Source: Paraburkholderia sp. IMGN_8 (GTDB lineage: Bacteria; Pseudomonadota; Gammaproteobacteria; Burkholderiales; Burkholderiaceae). From it: a DNA stretch of 64,000 bases. The stretch is from positions 1,116,001 through 1,180,000 of the forward strand of contig NZ_CP150900.1 in NCBI RefSeq assembly GCF_038050405.1, given 5' to 3'. Of this stretch, positions 54,285 to 64,000 are shown piece after piece (position 1 is the stretch's first letter; each line of letters opens with the position of its first letter). The notes below the pieces were generated by a model. The model was given only the letters and a program-made list of their open reading frames with translations. It was not told the origin of the DNA and searched no databases. The translations under genes and the position numbers were made by a program.

Positions 54285-54812
54285 TTACTTCGACGACTGA
54301 TACGAGCGCTTCGCGCTGGTCTGGCGTTTCTTGGCCCGCTTGATGTTGCCGCCTTGGGTCACGCGTTCATTGCCGCGCACCACGACAGCTTTCGCCTTCG
54401 GCTTACGCATCGGGATCTCGCTGGGCTTCACGACCGTCACCACGCGAGGCGCGCGGCCTTTACCCGGTTTGGCGTCGACAGCTGCTTCGCGGGCGCTCGG
54501 CAGGGCGCCGCGCCTGGTTTTCACGGCCGGTTGCGATGCTTCCGGCTTCCAGATCACCAGCAGCTTGCCGATATGCTGAATTGGCGCGGCGTTCAGCTTG
54601 TCGCAGATTTGTTCGTAGATGGCGATGCGCTCTTCGCGTTCGTCGCCGAACACGCGGATTTTGATCAGCTGATGAGCGCCAAGGTGGACCTTGATTTCGG
54701 CGAGCACAGCGTCGGTCAACCCTTCGGCGCCGACGAGCACGACCGGTTTGAGCGCATGTGCCTGGGAGCGCAATTCGGCGCGTTGATCGGAAGAGACTTT
54801 AAGGGCTGGCAT
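54285..54812 (-). CDS. yhbY: YhbY/CRM-domain RNA-binding protein
   Basis: 175 residues. The N-terminal ~95 residues are the CRS1-YhbY domain: LRSQAHALKPVVLVGAEGLTDAVLAEIKVHLGAHQLIKIRVFG, with the GxxG-like loop. The C-terminal ~80 residues are basic and low complexity (Lys, Arg, Ala, Ser), longer than in E. coli YhbY (97 residues). YhbY associates with pre-50S ribosomal particles. It is divergent from rlmE, a conserved pairing with the rlmE-ftsH-folP-glmM cluster. Confidence 0.92.
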   Translation of the reverse strand: MPALKVSSDQRAELRSQAHALKPVVLVGAEGLTDAVLAEIKVHLGAHQLIKIRVFGDEREERIAIYEQICDKLNAAPIQHIGKLLVIWKPEASQPAVKTRRGALPSAREAAVDAKPGKGRAPRVVTVVKPSEIPMRKPKAKAVVVRGNERVTQGGNIKRAKKRQTSAKRSYQSSK

Positions 54813-54995
54813 GGAAAGTGGGAGACTCGACTAAAATGGCGGCACCTGCATTTCCGATGGATTCGGCCAATTGCGCAGGGCGGCGCGTCAGAACAACAGA
54901 ATCGCGGATGACCGCCAGTTTTGGCGGTGCCCGCGCGAATTAACCGCGTATTATCCCCTAAAGCGCAACATAACGCAGCAAGAGTTCAACGTTTA

Positions 54996-55658
54996 ATGGC
55001 AAAAAACAAGTTCAACACGGCGTGGTTGCACGATCACATCAACGACCCGTACGTAAAAATGGCGCAGCGGGAGGGCTATCGCGCCCGCGCAGCCTACAAG
55101 CTCAAGGAAATCGATGAGCAGGACAAGCTGATCCGGCCAGGCCAGGTGATCGTCGACCTCGGCTCGGTGCCGGGCAGCTGGAGCCAGTACGTCCGCAACA
55201 AACTGGCCAAGGGCTCGCAGCGCGACGCGGAACGCGAGGGCGGCATCGACGGCACAATCATCGCGCTGGACATCCTGCCGATGGAGCCGATCGCCGACGT
55301 CCACTTCATCCAGGGCGACTTCCGCGAAGATACTGTTCTCGCCCAACTCGAAGAATTAGTCGGAGAGCGTCAGGTTGATCTTGTAATTTCGGATATGGCG
55401 CCCAACCTGTCGGGAGTGGCGGTGGCGGATGCCGCGCGAATCGAGCATCTATGCGATCTCGCGCTGGAATTCTCGCAGAATCACCTGAAGCCGGATGGTG
55501 CCCTTTTAGTCAAATGTTTTCACGGCAGCGGTTACAGCCAGATTGTCGAAAAGTTCAAGCATCAGTTCAAGGTGGTGGCGGCCCGCAAGCCGAAAGCGTC
55601 GCGGGACAAATCGTCAGAAACGTTTATTTTGGGTAAGCATCTGAAGCGGCCTGCATAA
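54996..55658 (+). CDS. rlmE: 23S rRNA 2'-O-methyltransferase (FtsJ/RrmJ)
   Basis: 220 residues from ATG 54996 ([36 protein letters not shown]); a longer frame upstream is less likely. The SAM-binding motif is [15 protein letters not shown]. Catalytic Lys, Asp, Lys and Glu positions are in [25 protein letters not shown] and SSETF. It methylates U2552 of 23S rRNA in the 50S particle. ftsH follows. Confidence 0.96.
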   Translation: MAKNKFNTAWLHDHINDPYVKMAQREGYRARAAYKLKEIDEQDKLIRPGQVIVDLGSVPGSWSQYVRNKLAKGSQRDAEREGGIDGTIIALDILPMEPIADVHFIQGDFREDTVLAQLEELVGERQVDLVISDMAPNLSGVAVADAARIEHLCDLALEFSQNHLKPDGALLVKCFHGSGYSQIVEKFKHQFKVVAARKPKASRDKSSETFILGKHLKRPA

Positions 55659-55853
55659 AAAGGGGCGCAGCAGCATAGAGTTCCGCATGAGCCGATAAAG
55701 GCCCGGTGGCGCCGGAAAACGGCGCTACGACTGCCCACTACGCTATTTCTGTGGTAGTGAAACCTTATGGCAGGGGTCTGCGGACTGGATTAGAATGCTT
55801 TCGTGGTGCCGCAAGGCAAATGTAGGCGCCCGTCTAAGTGAAGGAGTGGTGCT

Positions 55854-57743
55854 TTGAACAACAATATGTTTTCGAAGGCAGCAGTGTGGCTGGTTATCGC
55901 ACTGGTGCTGTTTACGGTGTTCAAGCAGTTCGACAAGCCCCGTGTCCAGGAAGGCGTTTCCTATTCGCAGTTCATGGACGACGCAAAGAACGGCAAAGTC
56001 AAGACTGTCATCGTTCAGGGGCGGAACCTCACGGTCACTCCAGCAGACGGCCAGAAGTACCAGATCGTGTCGCCGGGCGACATCTGGATGGTCGGCGATC
56101 TGATGAAGTATGGCGTTCAGGTGAGCGGCAAGGCTGATGACGAACCGAATGCGCTGGTGTCCGCGCTGTACTACCTCGGGCCGACGATCCTGATCATCGG
56201 TTTCTGGTTCTACATGATGCGACAGATGCAGGGGGGCGGGAAAGGCGGTGCGTTCTCGTTCGGTAAATCCCGTGCACGTCTGATCGACGAAAACAACAAC
56301 GCAATCAATTTCACCGACGTCGCCGGTTGCGACGAAGCCAAGGAAGAAGTTTCCGAACTGGTCGACTTCCTGCGCGATCCGCAGAAGTTCCAGAAGCTGG
56401 GTGGCCGTATTCCCCGCGGCGTGCTGCTGGTCGGCCCGCCGGGAACCGGTAAGACGCTGCTGGCTCGTGCCATTGCCGGCGAAGCGAAGGTGCCGTTCTT
56501 CAGCATCTCGGGTTCGGACTTCGTCGAAATGTTCGTCGGTGTCGGCGCGGCTCGTGTGCGCGACATGTTCGAACAGGCGAAGAAGCATGCGCCGTGTATC
56601 GTGTTCATCGACGAAATCGACGCGGTCGGCCGTCATCGCGGCGCCGGCATGGGCGGCGGTAACGACGAACGCGAACAGACCTTGAATCAGATGCTGGTCG
56701 AGATGGACGGCTTCGAGGCGAACTCGGGTGTGATCGTGATCGCTGCAACGAACCGTTCGGACGTGCTCGACAAGGCGCTGCTGCGTCCGGGCCGTTTCGA
56801 CCGTCAGGTGTATGTCGGTCTGCCGGACATCCGCGGCCGCGAGCACATCATGAAGGTTCACTTGCGCAAGGTGCCGATTTCGAACGACGTGGACGCTGCG
56901 GTCATCGCACGCGGCACGCCGGGCTTCTCGGGCGCCGATCTGGCGAACCTCGTGAACGAAGCAGCGCTGTTCGCGGCTCGCCGCGGCAAGCGCATCGTCG
57001 AAATGGTCGATTTCGAAGACGCGAAAGACAAGATCTTCATGGGCCCGGAGCGCAAGTCGGCCGTGATCCGCGAAGAATCGAAGCGTGCCACCGCGTATCA
57101 CGAGTCGGGTCACGCCGTGATCGCCAAGCTGTTGCCGAAGGCCGATCCGGTGCACAAGGTCACGATCATTCCGCGTGGCCGTGCGCTGGGCGTCACGTGG
57201 CAGTTGCCGGAGCATGACAACGAAACGTATTCGAAAGACTACCTGCTGGATCGCCTGGCGATCCTGTTCGGTGGCCGTGTCGCGGAAGAGCTGTTCCTGA
57301 ACCTGATCAGCACCGGCGCATCGGACGACTTCAACAAGGCAACGGCTACGGCCCGCGCCATGGTGGCTCGCTTCGGTATGACGGACGCGCTCGGACCGAT
57401 GGTCTACGTCGACGACGAAAACGACGCTACGCCGTTTGGCCGCGGCTTCACGCGGACCATTTCGGAAGCGACGCAGCAGAAGGTCGATGCGGAAATCCGC
57501 CGCGTGCTGGATGAACAGTACACTCTCGCGAAGCGCTTGCTGGACGAGAACCGCGACAAGGTCGAAGCCATGACCGCCGCGCTGATGGAGTGGGAAACGA
57601 TCGACGCCGATCAGATCAACGACATCATGGCAGGCCGTCCGCCGCGCTCGCCGAAGAGCTCGACGCCGTCGGCAAGCGACGCATCGTCGGGCGGCAGCCC
57701 GGGCACCGAGGTCAAGCCGGGCAGCGCGACCGCGCCGGCCTGA
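55854..57743 (+). CDS. ftsH: ATP-dependent zinc metalloprotease FtsH
   Basis: 629 residues from TTG 55854, with AAGGAG seven bases upstream; the in-frame ATG four codons later has no such site. Two membrane segments are near residues 9-24 and 104-120. The AAA domain has Walker A GPPGTGKT and Walker [12 protein letters not shown]. The zinc protease motif HESGH lies in [15 protein letters not shown]. Membrane quality control and regulated proteolysis. A terminator hairpin separates it from folP. Confidence 0.97.
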   Translation: MNNNMFSKAAVWLVIALVLFTVFKQFDKPRVQEGVSYSQFMDDAKNGKVKTVIVQGRNLTVTPADGQKYQIVSPGDIWMVGDLMKYGVQVSGKADDEPNALVSALYYLGPTILIIGFWFYMMRQMQGGGKGGAFSFGKSRARLIDENNNAINFTDVAGCDEAKEEVSELVDFLRDPQKFQKLGGRIPRGVLLVGPPGTGKTLLARAIAGEAKVPFFSISGSDFVEMFVGVGAARVRDMFEQAKKHAPCIVFIDEIDAVGRHRGAGMGGGNDEREQTLNQMLVEMDGFEANSGVIVIAATNRSDVLDKALLRPGRFDRQVYVGLPDIRGREHIMKVHLRKVPISNDVDAAVIARGTPGFSGADLANLVNEAALFAARRGKRIVEMVDFEDAKDKIFMGPERKSAVIREESKRATAYHESGHAVIAKLLPKADPVHKVTIIPRGRALGVTWQLPEHDNETYSKDYLLDRLAILFGGRVAEELFLNLISTGASDDFNKATATARAMVARFGMTDALGPMVYVDDENDATPFGRGFTRTISEATQQKVDAEIRRVLDEQYTLAKRLLDENRDKVEAMTAALMEWETIDADQINDIMAGRPPRSPKSSTPSASDASSGGSPGTEVKPGSATAPA

Positions 57744-57763
57744 TAGGCGACAAGAGGAAAGTG

Positions 57764-57795
57764 CGGGCCGGTGTGATTCACACCGGCCCGTTTTG
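57764..57795 (+). terminator. Terminator or attenuator between ftsH and folP
   Basis: Twelve-base stem (57764-57775 with 57779-57790) with a 3-base loop, then TTTTGC. The T-tract is short, so some read-through to folP is likely; folP starts 16 bases later. Confidence 0.75.
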
Positions 57796-57811
57796 CATTT
57801 ATCCGTTTTAT

Positions 57812-58726
57812 ATGAATGACCGCTACGTGTCGAAAGTCGAATTCCCTTCTCTTCCCATTCCCGAGCCGCTGCAGTGCGGCCGCTTCAAACTGACCTTTGA
57901 GCGCCCCCTGGTGATGGGCATCCTGAACGTCACGCCCGATTCCTTCTCCGACGGTGGCAAGTACGCAATGCGCGGCGACGCGCTGCGCCAGGCCGAGCGC
58001 ATGCTACTCGATGGCGCGGACATCATCGACATCGGTGGCGAGTCGACCCGCCCCGGAGCGCCGCCGGTGCCGCTCGACGAAGAACTGGAGCGGGTCATCC
58101 CGCTGGTCGAGCAACTGCGCGGCGCGAATATGCCGCTGTCGGTCGATACGTACAAGCCGGAAGTCATGCGTCACGCACTGGCAGCGGGTGCCGATCTGAT
58201 CAACGACATCTGGGGCTTCCGGATGCCCGGCGCGATCGACGCCGTGCGCGACAGTCAATGCGGTCTGTGCGTGATGCATATGCTCGGTGAGCCGCAGACC
58301 ATGCAGCTCGGCGAGCCAGCCTATGGCGATGTGGTCGCCGAGGTCCGCAGCTTTCTCGAAGAGCGCGTAGCGACGCTGATGCAAGCGGGCGTCGCCCGTG
58401 CGCGGATCAGCGTCGATCCGGGTTTTGGCTTCGGCAAGGCGGTGGTCGAACATAATTACGCGATGCTCGCGCATCTGCCGGACACAGCGCCGCGTGCGGA
58501 ACCGCCGTTCCCGATCCTTGCAGGTATGTCGCGCAAGTCGATGGTCGGCGCGGTGGTCGGGCGTCCGGCGCCTGAGCGTGTCGCGGGCAGCATAGCCGCA
58601 GCGGTGTGCGCTGCCGAACGCGGCGCCGCAATCCTGCGCGTGCATGATGTCGCGCAAACAATAGATGCATTGAAAGTATGGGCAGCCATGCGCGACGCGG
58701 CGAATCGCAGCCGCGCGCGTGGCTGA
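57812..58726 (+). CDS. folP: Dihydropteroate synthase
   Basis: 304 residues from ATG 57812. LVMGILNVTPDSFSDGGKY and DIIDIGGESTRPGA are the two family signatures. The C-terminal SRKSMVGAV and ILRVHDVAQT motifs bind the pterin and phosphate. It condenses p-aminobenzoate with the pterin pyrophosphate in folate synthesis and is the sulfonamide target. It lies 28 bases before glmM in the conserved ftsH-folP-glmM order. Confidence 0.97.
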   Translation: MNDRYVSKVEFPSLPIPEPLQCGRFKLTFERPLVMGILNVTPDSFSDGGKYAMRGDALRQAERMLLDGADIIDIGGESTRPGAPPVPLDEELERVIPLVEQLRGANMPLSVDTYKPEVMRHALAAGADLINDIWGFRMPGAIDAVRDSQCGLCVMHMLGEPQTMQLGEPAYGDVVAEVRSFLEERVATLMQAGVARARISVDPGFGFGKAVVEHNYAMLAHLPDTAPRAEPPFPILAGMSRKSMVGAVVGRPAPERVAGSIAAAVCAAERGAAILRVHDVAQTIDALKVWAAMRDAANRSRARG

Positions 58727-58754
58727 GCCCAAAAGCCAAGGAGGAACATAAAAG

Positions 58755-60113
58755 ATGGCACGTCGTTATTTCGGAACGGACGGGATTCGGGGCAAGGTCG
58801 GCGAAGGGCCCATCACGCCGGAATTTGTATTGCGGCTCGGCTATGCGGCCGGCAAGGTGCTCGCGGGCGCGGACCGCTGGGCCAGGACGGGCGCGCGACC
58901 CACGGTGCTGATCGGCAAAGACACCCGCGTCTCGGGTTATATGCTCGAAGCCGCGCTCGAATCGGGATTTTCCGCCGCCGGTGTCGACGTGATGCTGGCC
59001 GGCCCGATGCCGACGCCGGGCATCGCCTATCTGACGCGCGCGCTGCGGCTCGCCGCGGGCGTGGTGATCAGCGCGTCGCACAACCCGTACTACGACAACG
59101 GCATCAAGTTCTTTTCCGCCGACGGCAACAAGTTGCCGGATGAGGTGGAATTGCAGATCGAAGAGCAACTCGATCTGCCGCTCGCGTGCGCGGCCTCCGA
59201 GCAGCTCGGCAAGGCCCGGCGGCTGGATGACGCAGCTGGCCGCTACATCGAGTTTTGCAAGAGCACCTTTCCGGCTGCGTTTGACCTGCGCGGCCTGAAG
59301 CTGGTCGTCGATTGCGCACACGGCGCCGCGTATGACATCGCGCCGCACGTGTTCCATGAACTCGGCGCCGAGGTGATCCCGATCGGCGTCGCGCCGAATG
59401 GCTTCAATATCAACGACGGTGTCGGCGCGACCGCACCGGACGCGCTGGTGCGCGCCGTGCGGGCGAACCACGCGGACCTCGGCATCGCACTCGACGGCGA
59501 CGCCGACCGCTTGCAAGTCGTGGACGCGGCCGGCCGTCTGTATAACGGCGACGAGCTGCTGTACGTGCTGGTGAAGGACCGGATCATGACCGACGGCAAG
59601 GTGGAAGGCGCGGTCGGCACCTTGATGACCAATATGGCGGTCGAAGTCGCGTTGCAGGAAGCCGGCGTGAAGTTCGTCCGCGCGGCAGTGGGCGACCGCT
59701 ACGTGCTCGAGCAGTTGCGCGAGCACGGCTGGCAGCTGGGTGCAGAAGGCTCCGGCCATATTCTCTCCCTTGACCGCCATTCGACCGGTGACGGTATCGT
59801 GTCGGCGCTGCTCGTGCTGGCGGCGATGAAGCGCAGCGACAAAAAGCTCGCCGAATTGCTCGACGGCGTCACGCTGTTCCCGCAGAAGCTGATCAACGTC
59901 CGGATACAGCCGGGCGCGGACTGGAAGGGTAGCGACGCGATCCGTCGCGCGATCAGTCACGCCGAGGGTGCGCTGAATGGTCGCGGCCGCGTGCTGATCC
60001 GTGCATCGGGCACTGAGCCGGTGCTGCGTGTGATGGTCGAGGCGGAACACGTCAACGACGCGGTCCACCATGCCGAAGTGATCGCCAACGCCGTGAAGCT
60101 GGCTACGGCTTAA
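58755..60113 (+). CDS. glmM: Phosphoglucosamine mutase
   Basis: 452 residues from ATG 58755, with AAGGAGG upstream. N-terminal [21 protein letters not shown]. The phosphoserine loop [18 protein letters not shown] has the active Ser108. The metal loop is DGDADRLQ, and the substrate loop EGSGHI. It converts glucosamine-6-phosphate to glucosamine-1-phosphate for cell-wall precursor synthesis. Confidence 0.97.
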   Translation: MARRYFGTDGIRGKVGEGPITPEFVLRLGYAAGKVLAGADRWARTGARPTVLIGKDTRVSGYMLEAALESGFSAAGVDVMLAGPMPTPGIAYLTRALRLAAGVVISASHNPYYDNGIKFFSADGNKLPDEVELQIEEQLDLPLACAASEQLGKARRLDDAAGRYIEFCKSTFPAAFDLRGLKLVVDCAHGAAYDIAPHVFHELGAEVIPIGVAPNGFNINDGVGATAPDALVRAVRANHADLGIALDGDADRLQVVDAAGRLYNGDELLYVLVKDRIMTDGKVEGAVGTLMTNMAVEVALQEAGVKFVRAAVGDRYVLEQLREHGWQLGAEGSGHILSLDRHSTGDGIVSALLVLAAMKRSDKKLAELLDGVTLFPQKLINVRIQPGADWKGSDAIRRAISHAEGALNGRGRVLIRASGTEPVLRVMVEAEHVNDAVHHAEVIANAVKLATA

Positions 60114-60325
60114 GCGAACACTTCCATCAGGTAGCGTCGGTAAGGGACGACAACCCGCTCGTCCTTCGCCGGTGCCCGGCAAGCCCGAAAATCACACGCC
60201 ACATGCCGCTCGCTATACGCAAACGTTCGCGCCCCATCTTTTTCGCCTAATCTCTATAGCTACGGCAGTAGCGTCGTAAAAGTCCAGATTCAACCGCCGA
60301 AACGCCTTTCAGCGTAGTAATCAGA

Positions 60326-60364
60326 CTGTCACATACGTTTCACGGTTAGTCACGTTACTGTCAC
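60326..60364 (+). promoter_or_regulatory. Tandem Pho boxes upstream of pstS
   Basis: Four PhoB-type half-sites in direct phase: CTGTCAC (60326), GTTTCAC (60337), TAGTCAC (60347) and CTGTCAC (60358), with steps of 11, 10 and 11 bases. They match the CTGTCAT repeat unit of the Pho box. They lie 67-105 bases before the pstS ATG. They imply PhoB activation of the pst operon under phosphate limitation. Confidence 0.85.
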
Positions 60365-60430
60365 AAAGAGACCCTAAGCTTCGCGGTGTTCGTGTTACTT
60401 GCTCACACCGCTCACACCCTTGGAGGTCTC

Positions 60431-61462
60431 ATGAAATTGATGCAAACCGTGTTCGCTGGCGTCGCTGGCGCGCTTTTCGCGATCGCAGCGCAAGCCGCAG
60501 ACATCACCGGCGCGGGCAGCACCTTCGCAGCACCGATCTACACGAAGTGGGCCGACGCCTATCAGAAATCCGGCGGCGGTAAGGTTAACTACCAGGGTAT
60601 CGGTTCGTCGGGCGGTATCAAGCAGATCGTCGCCAAGACGGTCGACTTCGCCGGTTCGGACGCTCCGATGAAGGACGAGGAGCTCGCCAAGGAAGGCCTG
60701 TTCCAGTTCCCGACGGTGGTCGGCGGCGTGGTGCCGGTCGTCAACGTGCCGGGCGTGAAGCCGGCTGAACTGACGCTGTCGGGCGAAGTGCTGGGCGACA
60801 TCTATCTGGGCAAGATCAAGAAGTGGAACGATCCGGCGATCGTTGCGTTGAACCCGAAGGTCAAGCTGCCGGATACCGACATCGCTGTGGTTCGCCGCGC
60901 CGATGGTTCGGGTACCAGCTTCATCTGGACGAACTACCTGTCGAAGGTCAACGCAGACTGGAAGTCGAAGGTTGGTGAAGGTTCGACGGTCAACTGGCCG
61001 ACGGGTACGGGCGGCAAGGGCAACGACGGCGTCGCAGCCTTCGTGCAACGTCTGCCGGGCGCAATCGGCTACGTGGAATGGGCGTACGCGAAGCAGAACC
61101 ACATGACGTACGTGGCGCTGAAGAATTCGACGGGCACGGTAGTCGAGCCGAAGACGGAAACGTTCAAGGCAGCGGCAGCGGGCGCGGACTGGTCGAAGTC
61201 GTTCTACCAGATTCTGACGAACGAACCGGGCAAGAACGCATGGCCGATCGTCGGCGCAACGTTCGTGCTGCTGCACACGACGCAAGAAAAGGCTCCGCAA
61301 GGCGCCGAAACGCTGAAGTTCTTCGACTGGGCATTCAAGAACGGCACGCAAGCTGCAAACGATCTGGACTACATCTCGCTGCCGGATTCGGTTGTGTCGG
61401 AAATCCGTACGCAATGGAAGTCGAAGGTGAAGGACGCTTCGGGCAAGGCGCTCGCCGAGTAA
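60431..61462 (+). CDS. pstS: Phosphate ABC transporter periplasmic binding protein
   Basis: 343 residues from ATG 60431, with GGAGG seven bases upstream. Signal peptide [22 protein letters not shown], cleaved before [15 protein letters not shown]. Phosphate ligands lie in [30 protein letters not shown] and RADGSGTSF. It captures inorganic phosphate for PstCAB. A T-free hairpin follows before pstC. Confidence 0.97.
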   Translation: MKLMQTVFAGVAGALFAIAAQAADITGAGSTFAAPIYTKWADAYQKSGGGKVNYQGIGSSGGIKQIVAKTVDFAGSDAPMKDEELAKEGLFQFPTVVGGVVPVVNVPGVKPAELTLSGEVLGDIYLGKIKKWNDPAIVALNPKVKLPDTDIAVVRRADGSGTSFIWTNYLSKVNADWKSKVGEGSTVNWPTGTGGKGNDGVAAFVQRLPGAIGYVEWAYAKQNHMTYVALKNSTGTVVEPKTETFKAAAAGADWSKSFYQILTNEPGKNAWPIVGATFVLLHTTQEKAPQGAETLKFFDWAFKNGTQAANDLDYISLPDSVVSEIRTQWKSKVKDASGKALAE

Positions 61463-61490
61463 GCCTGGCTTTAAGCATCACGTAACACGT

Positions 61491-61516
61491 TGGCCGTCCT
61501 CATGTGAGGACGGCCA
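61491..61516 (+). promoter_or_regulatory. Intergenic hairpin between pstS and pstC
   Basis: Eleven-base stem TGGCCGTCCTC/GAGGACGGCCA with loop ATGT and no T-tract. Probably protects the upstream pstS mRNA or reduces downstream expression, as is common between binding-protein and permease genes. Confidence 0.6.
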
Positions 61517-61579
61517 TCGGCATTACCGGCCGCACGACACATGTCATACGGCAACTGGAAACAGGTCCATCAGGCTCTC

Positions 61580-62581
61580 ATGTCCGACATCCATTTAGCG
61601 TCTGGCGCGACCAGGTCGACACCTCCCGGTAGCTCGGCGCAGCAAAAAGCGCCCAGCCGCGCCGGCGACATTATTTTTGGCGGCCTCGCGCGCCTCGCTG
61701 CCATCGTTACACTGCTGCTGCTCGGCGGCATCATCGTCTCGCTGATCTTCGCGTCCATGCCGTCGATCAAGCAATTCGGTCTCAGTTTCCTGTGGACCGC
61801 CGACTGGGATCCACCCAGCAAGCAATTCGGCGCACTGGTGCCGATCTACGGCACGATCGCCACTTCGATCATTGCACTCATCATCGCGGTGCCGGTCAGC
61901 TTCGGCATCGCGCTCTTCCTCACCGAACTCTCACCCGCGTGGCTGCGCCGGCCGCTCGGTATCGCGATCGAGCTGCTCGCCGCGATTCCGTCGATCGTTT
62001 ACGGCATGTGGGGCCTGCTGGTGTTCGCGCCGATCTTCGCGACGTGGTTCGAAAAGCCGCTCGGCGCGGTCCTCGGCGGCATTCCCTTCGTCGGTGCGTT
62101 GTTTCAGGGCGCGCCGATCGGTATCGGCATCCTCTGCGCGGGTGTGATTCTCGCGATCATGATCATTCCGTACATCGCCTCGGTGATGCGCGACGTGTTC
62201 GAAGTCACGCCGGTGCTGCTGAAAGAATCGGCGTATGGCATCGGTTGCACGACCTGGGAAGTGATGTGGAAGATCGTATTGCCCTTCACGAAGAGCGGTG
62301 TGATCGGCGGCGTGATGCTCGGCCTCGGCCGCGCGCTTGGTGAAACGATGGCCGTCACCTTCGTGATCGGCAACACCAATCTGCTCGACAACGTGTCGCT
62401 GTTTTCGCCGGGCAATAGCATTACCTCGGCGCTCGCCAACGAATTCGCCGAAGCGGATCCGGGCTTGCATACGTCGGCGTTGATGGAACTTGGCCTGATT
62501 CTGTTTGTGATTACGTTCGTTGTGCTGGCGATCTCGAAGGTCATGCTGCTTCGCCTCGAAAAAGGGGAGGGCGCGAAATGA
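61580..62581 (+). CDS. pstC: Phosphate ABC transporter permease PstC
   Basis: 333 residues from ATG 61580 ([12 protein letters not shown]); an in-frame ATG at 61541 lacks a better ribosome site. Six membrane segments begin at [21 protein letters not shown]. The inner-loop permease motif is in [28 protein letters not shown]. It forms the channel with PstA. The stop overlaps the pstA ATG by four bases. Confidence 0.96.
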   Translation: MSDIHLASGATRSTPPGSSAQQKAPSRAGDIIFGGLARLAAIVTLLLLGGIIVSLIFASMPSIKQFGLSFLWTADWDPPSKQFGALVPIYGTIATSIIALIIAVPVSFGIALFLTELSPAWLRRPLGIAIELLAAIPSIVYGMWGLLVFAPIFATWFEKPLGAVLGGIPFVGALFQGAPIGIGILCAGVILAIMIIPYIASVMRDVFEVTPVLLKESAYGIGCTTWEVMWKIVLPFTKSGVIGGVMLGLGRALGETMAVTFVIGNTNLLDNVSLFSPGNSITSALANEFAEADPGLHTSALMELGLILFVITFVVLAISKVMLLRLEKGEGAK

Positions 62582-63474
62582 GTCAGCCCACTTTGAAAAT
62601 GCCGGGTTCGAACGACGCCGCCGCACTCGAAGCGATGCGCGTGCGTCTGCAAGGCCGCCGTCGCATGAAGAACGCCGTTGCGCTGACACTGTCGCTCGGG
62701 GCGATGGCGTTCGGCCTGGTGTGGCTCGTGTGGATTCTCTATACGACGCTGCGTCTGGGTATCGGCGGCTTGTCGGTGGAGTTGTTCACGCAATCGACGC
62801 CGCCGCCGAACACCGATGGCGGTGGTCTCGCCAACGCGATTATCGGCAGCCTGATGCTGGTCGGACTCGCGACTTTCGTCGGCACGCCGATCGGCATCCT
62901 CGCCGGCGTGTATCTGGCTGAGTACGGTCAGAAGGGCTGGCTCGCGAGCGTCACGCGGTTTATCAACGACATTCTGTTGTCGGCGCCGTCGATTGTCGTG
63001 GGCCTCTTTGTCTACGCTCTGGTCGTCGCGAAGATGGGTCACTTTAGCGGCTGGGCAGGCGTGTTCGCGCTTGCGCTGTTGCAGATTCCGATCGTGATCC
63101 GCACCACCGAGAACATGCTGAAGCTGGTGCCGAATGCGCTGCGTGAAGCCGCTTTCGCGATCGGCACGCCGAAGTGGAAGATGGTGCTGTCGATCACGCT
63201 GAAGGCGTCGACTGCCGGCGTCGTCACTGGCGTGCTGCTCGGCGTCGCACGGATTGCCGGCGAAACGGCGCCGCTGCTCTTCACGGCGCTGTCGAACCAG
63301 TTTTTCTCGTTCGACATGGGCCAGCCGGTCGCGAACCTGCCGGTCACGATCTACAAGTTCGCGATGAGCCCGTTTGCGCAATGGCAATCGCTCGCGTGGG
63401 CCGGCGTTTTCCTGATCACGCTCGCGGTGCTGGGACTGAACATCCTCGCGCGCACGATCTTTTCGAATAAGTAA
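62578..63474 (+). CDS. pstA: Phosphate ABC transporter permease PstA
   Basis: 298 residues starting in the ATGA overlap with pstC. Membrane segments begin [23 protein letters not shown]. The EAA-type loop is [26 protein letters not shown]. It pairs with PstC in the inner membrane. pstB follows 17 bases downstream. Confidence 0.96.
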   Translation: MSQPTLKMPGSNDAAALEAMRVRLQGRRRMKNAVALTLSLGAMAFGLVWLVWILYTTLRLGIGGLSVELFTQSTPPPNTDGGGLANAIIGSLMLVGLATFVGTPIGILAGVYLAEYGQKGWLASVTRFINDILLSAPSIVVGLFVYALVVAKMGHFSGWAGVFALALLQIPIVIRTTENMLKLVPNALREAAFAIGTPKWKMVLSITLKASTAGVVTGVLLGVARIAGETAPLLFTALSNQFFSFDMGQPVANLPVTIYKFAMSPFAQWQSLAWAGVFLITLAVLGLNILARTIFSNK

Positions 63475-63491
63475 GGGCGGAGTGTAATCCG

Positions 63492-64000
63492 ATGAATATG
63501 GCAGAAACTCAACTCAATCCGATGGGGCGCCCCACCGCGCCCGCCGGTTTCGATCCCGCCCAAAGCGGCCAGGCGCAAACGCCGTCGCGTCCGAAGATCG
63601 AGGTCAACGACCTCAATTTCTTCTACGGCAAGTATCACGCGCTGAAAAACATCAATCTGCACATTCCCGAAGGCAAGGTGACCGCGTTCATCGGCCCGTC
63701 GGGCTGCGGCAAGTCCACGCTGCTGCGCACCTTCAACAAGATGTACGCGCTCTATCCGGAGCAACGCGCCGAAGGCGAGATCCTGATGGACGGCGAAAAC
63801 CTGCTGACCTCCAAGCGCGATATTTCGCTGCTGCGCGCGCGGATCGGCATGGTGTTCCAGAAACCGACCCCGTTCCCGATGTCGATTTACGACAACATCG
63901 CGTTCGGCGTGAAGATGTTCGAAACGCTGCCGCGCTCGGAAATGGACGACCGCGTTGAATGGGCGTTGACCAAGGCCGCGCTGTGGAACGAAGTGAAGGA
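63492..64000 (+). CDS. pstB: Phosphate ABC transporter ATPase PstB (3' cut by window)
   Basis: The first ~169 residues are present; the gene continues past the window. ATG 63492 ([12 protein letters not shown]) leads into a ~35-residue variable part. The ATPase begins [23 protein letters not shown], with Walker [20 protein letters not shown] and the Q-loop in [22 protein letters not shown]. It energises phosphate uptake. phoU and phoBR would be expected downstream. Confidence 0.96.
   Translation, partial: MNMAETQLNPMGRPTAPAGFDPAQSGQAQTPSRPKIEVNDLNFFYGKYHALKNINLHIPEGKVTAFIGPSGCGKSTLLRTFNKMYALYPEQRAEGEILMDGENLLTSKRDISLLRARIGMVFQKPTPFPMSIYDNIAFGVKMFETLPRSEMDDRVEWALTKAALWNEVK

Noticed and set aside
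1..64000. CRISPR array
   Set aside because: No regular repeat-spacer pattern was seen anywhere; the only short periodic repeat is the 11-base array before uvrC.

Overview
The window is high-GC chromosomal DNA from a betaproteobacterium of the Burkholderiaceae, most like Paraburkholderia/Burkholderia. This rests on gene order (mucD - glutaredoxin - lepA - lepB - rnc - era - recO - pdxJ - acpS - nagZ), an EF-P with Arg32 next to its rhamnosyltransferase EarP, and the content of the other blocks. No database search was possible, so species is not claimed.

Layout. 1-9.1 kb: a + strand housekeeping block (periplasmic protease end, translation factor EF4, signal peptidase I, RNase III, Era, RecO, PdxJ, AcpS, NagZ) ending in a strong terminator. 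9.2-13.3 kb (minus): a response regulator of the sigma-54 activator family with an altered GAFTGA loop, then efp and earP. 13.6-17.2 kb (+): uvrC, pgsA, two identical tRNA-Gly genes and tRNA-Cys. 17.2-28.3 kb: an accessory region. A group II intron starts at the base after the T-tract of the tRNA-Cys terminator. The intron is broken by an IS5-type insertion and by a serine-recombinase element with two companion genes. Beyond it lie remnants of a phage integrase and a DNA adenine methylase, a second IS5 element with a clear target duplication, an AT-rich patch with a frameshifted alpha/beta hydrolase and a divergent DapB-like gene, a decayed small gene and a DUF2867-like gene. A 26-base near-copy of the tRNA-Cys terminator closes the region at 28301-28326.

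28.4-43.3 kb: membrane and accessory chromosomal genes. These include TraB/GumN-like and ElaA-like proteins; a copper/cytochrome-oxidase assembly set (CtaG, PCu(A)C, SCO); trehalose synthesis (otsB-otsA); a glycosyltransferase; two ABC exporters, the second preceded by a 20-codon leader ORF with a strong ribosome site; and tRNA-Val. 43.3-48.1 kb: dnaQ, rnhA and a methyltransferase on the minus strand, divergent from gloB and mltD. 48.2-60.1 kb (+ except yhbY): carA-carB-greA, a DUF4149 protein, yhbY divergent from rlmE, ftsH, folP, glmM. 60.3-64 kb: the phosphate-uptake operon pstS-pstC-pstA-pstB behind four phased Pho-box half-sites, running off the end of the window.

The most unusual part is the nested 17.2-28.3 kb region. 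I did not find a clear new defence or biosynthetic system. The best leads for undescribed biology are the leader ORF and stem-loops before the ABC exporter at 42.7-42.9 kb, the DapB-like gene in the AT-rich patch, and the regulator with GAFSGG in place of GAFTGA.
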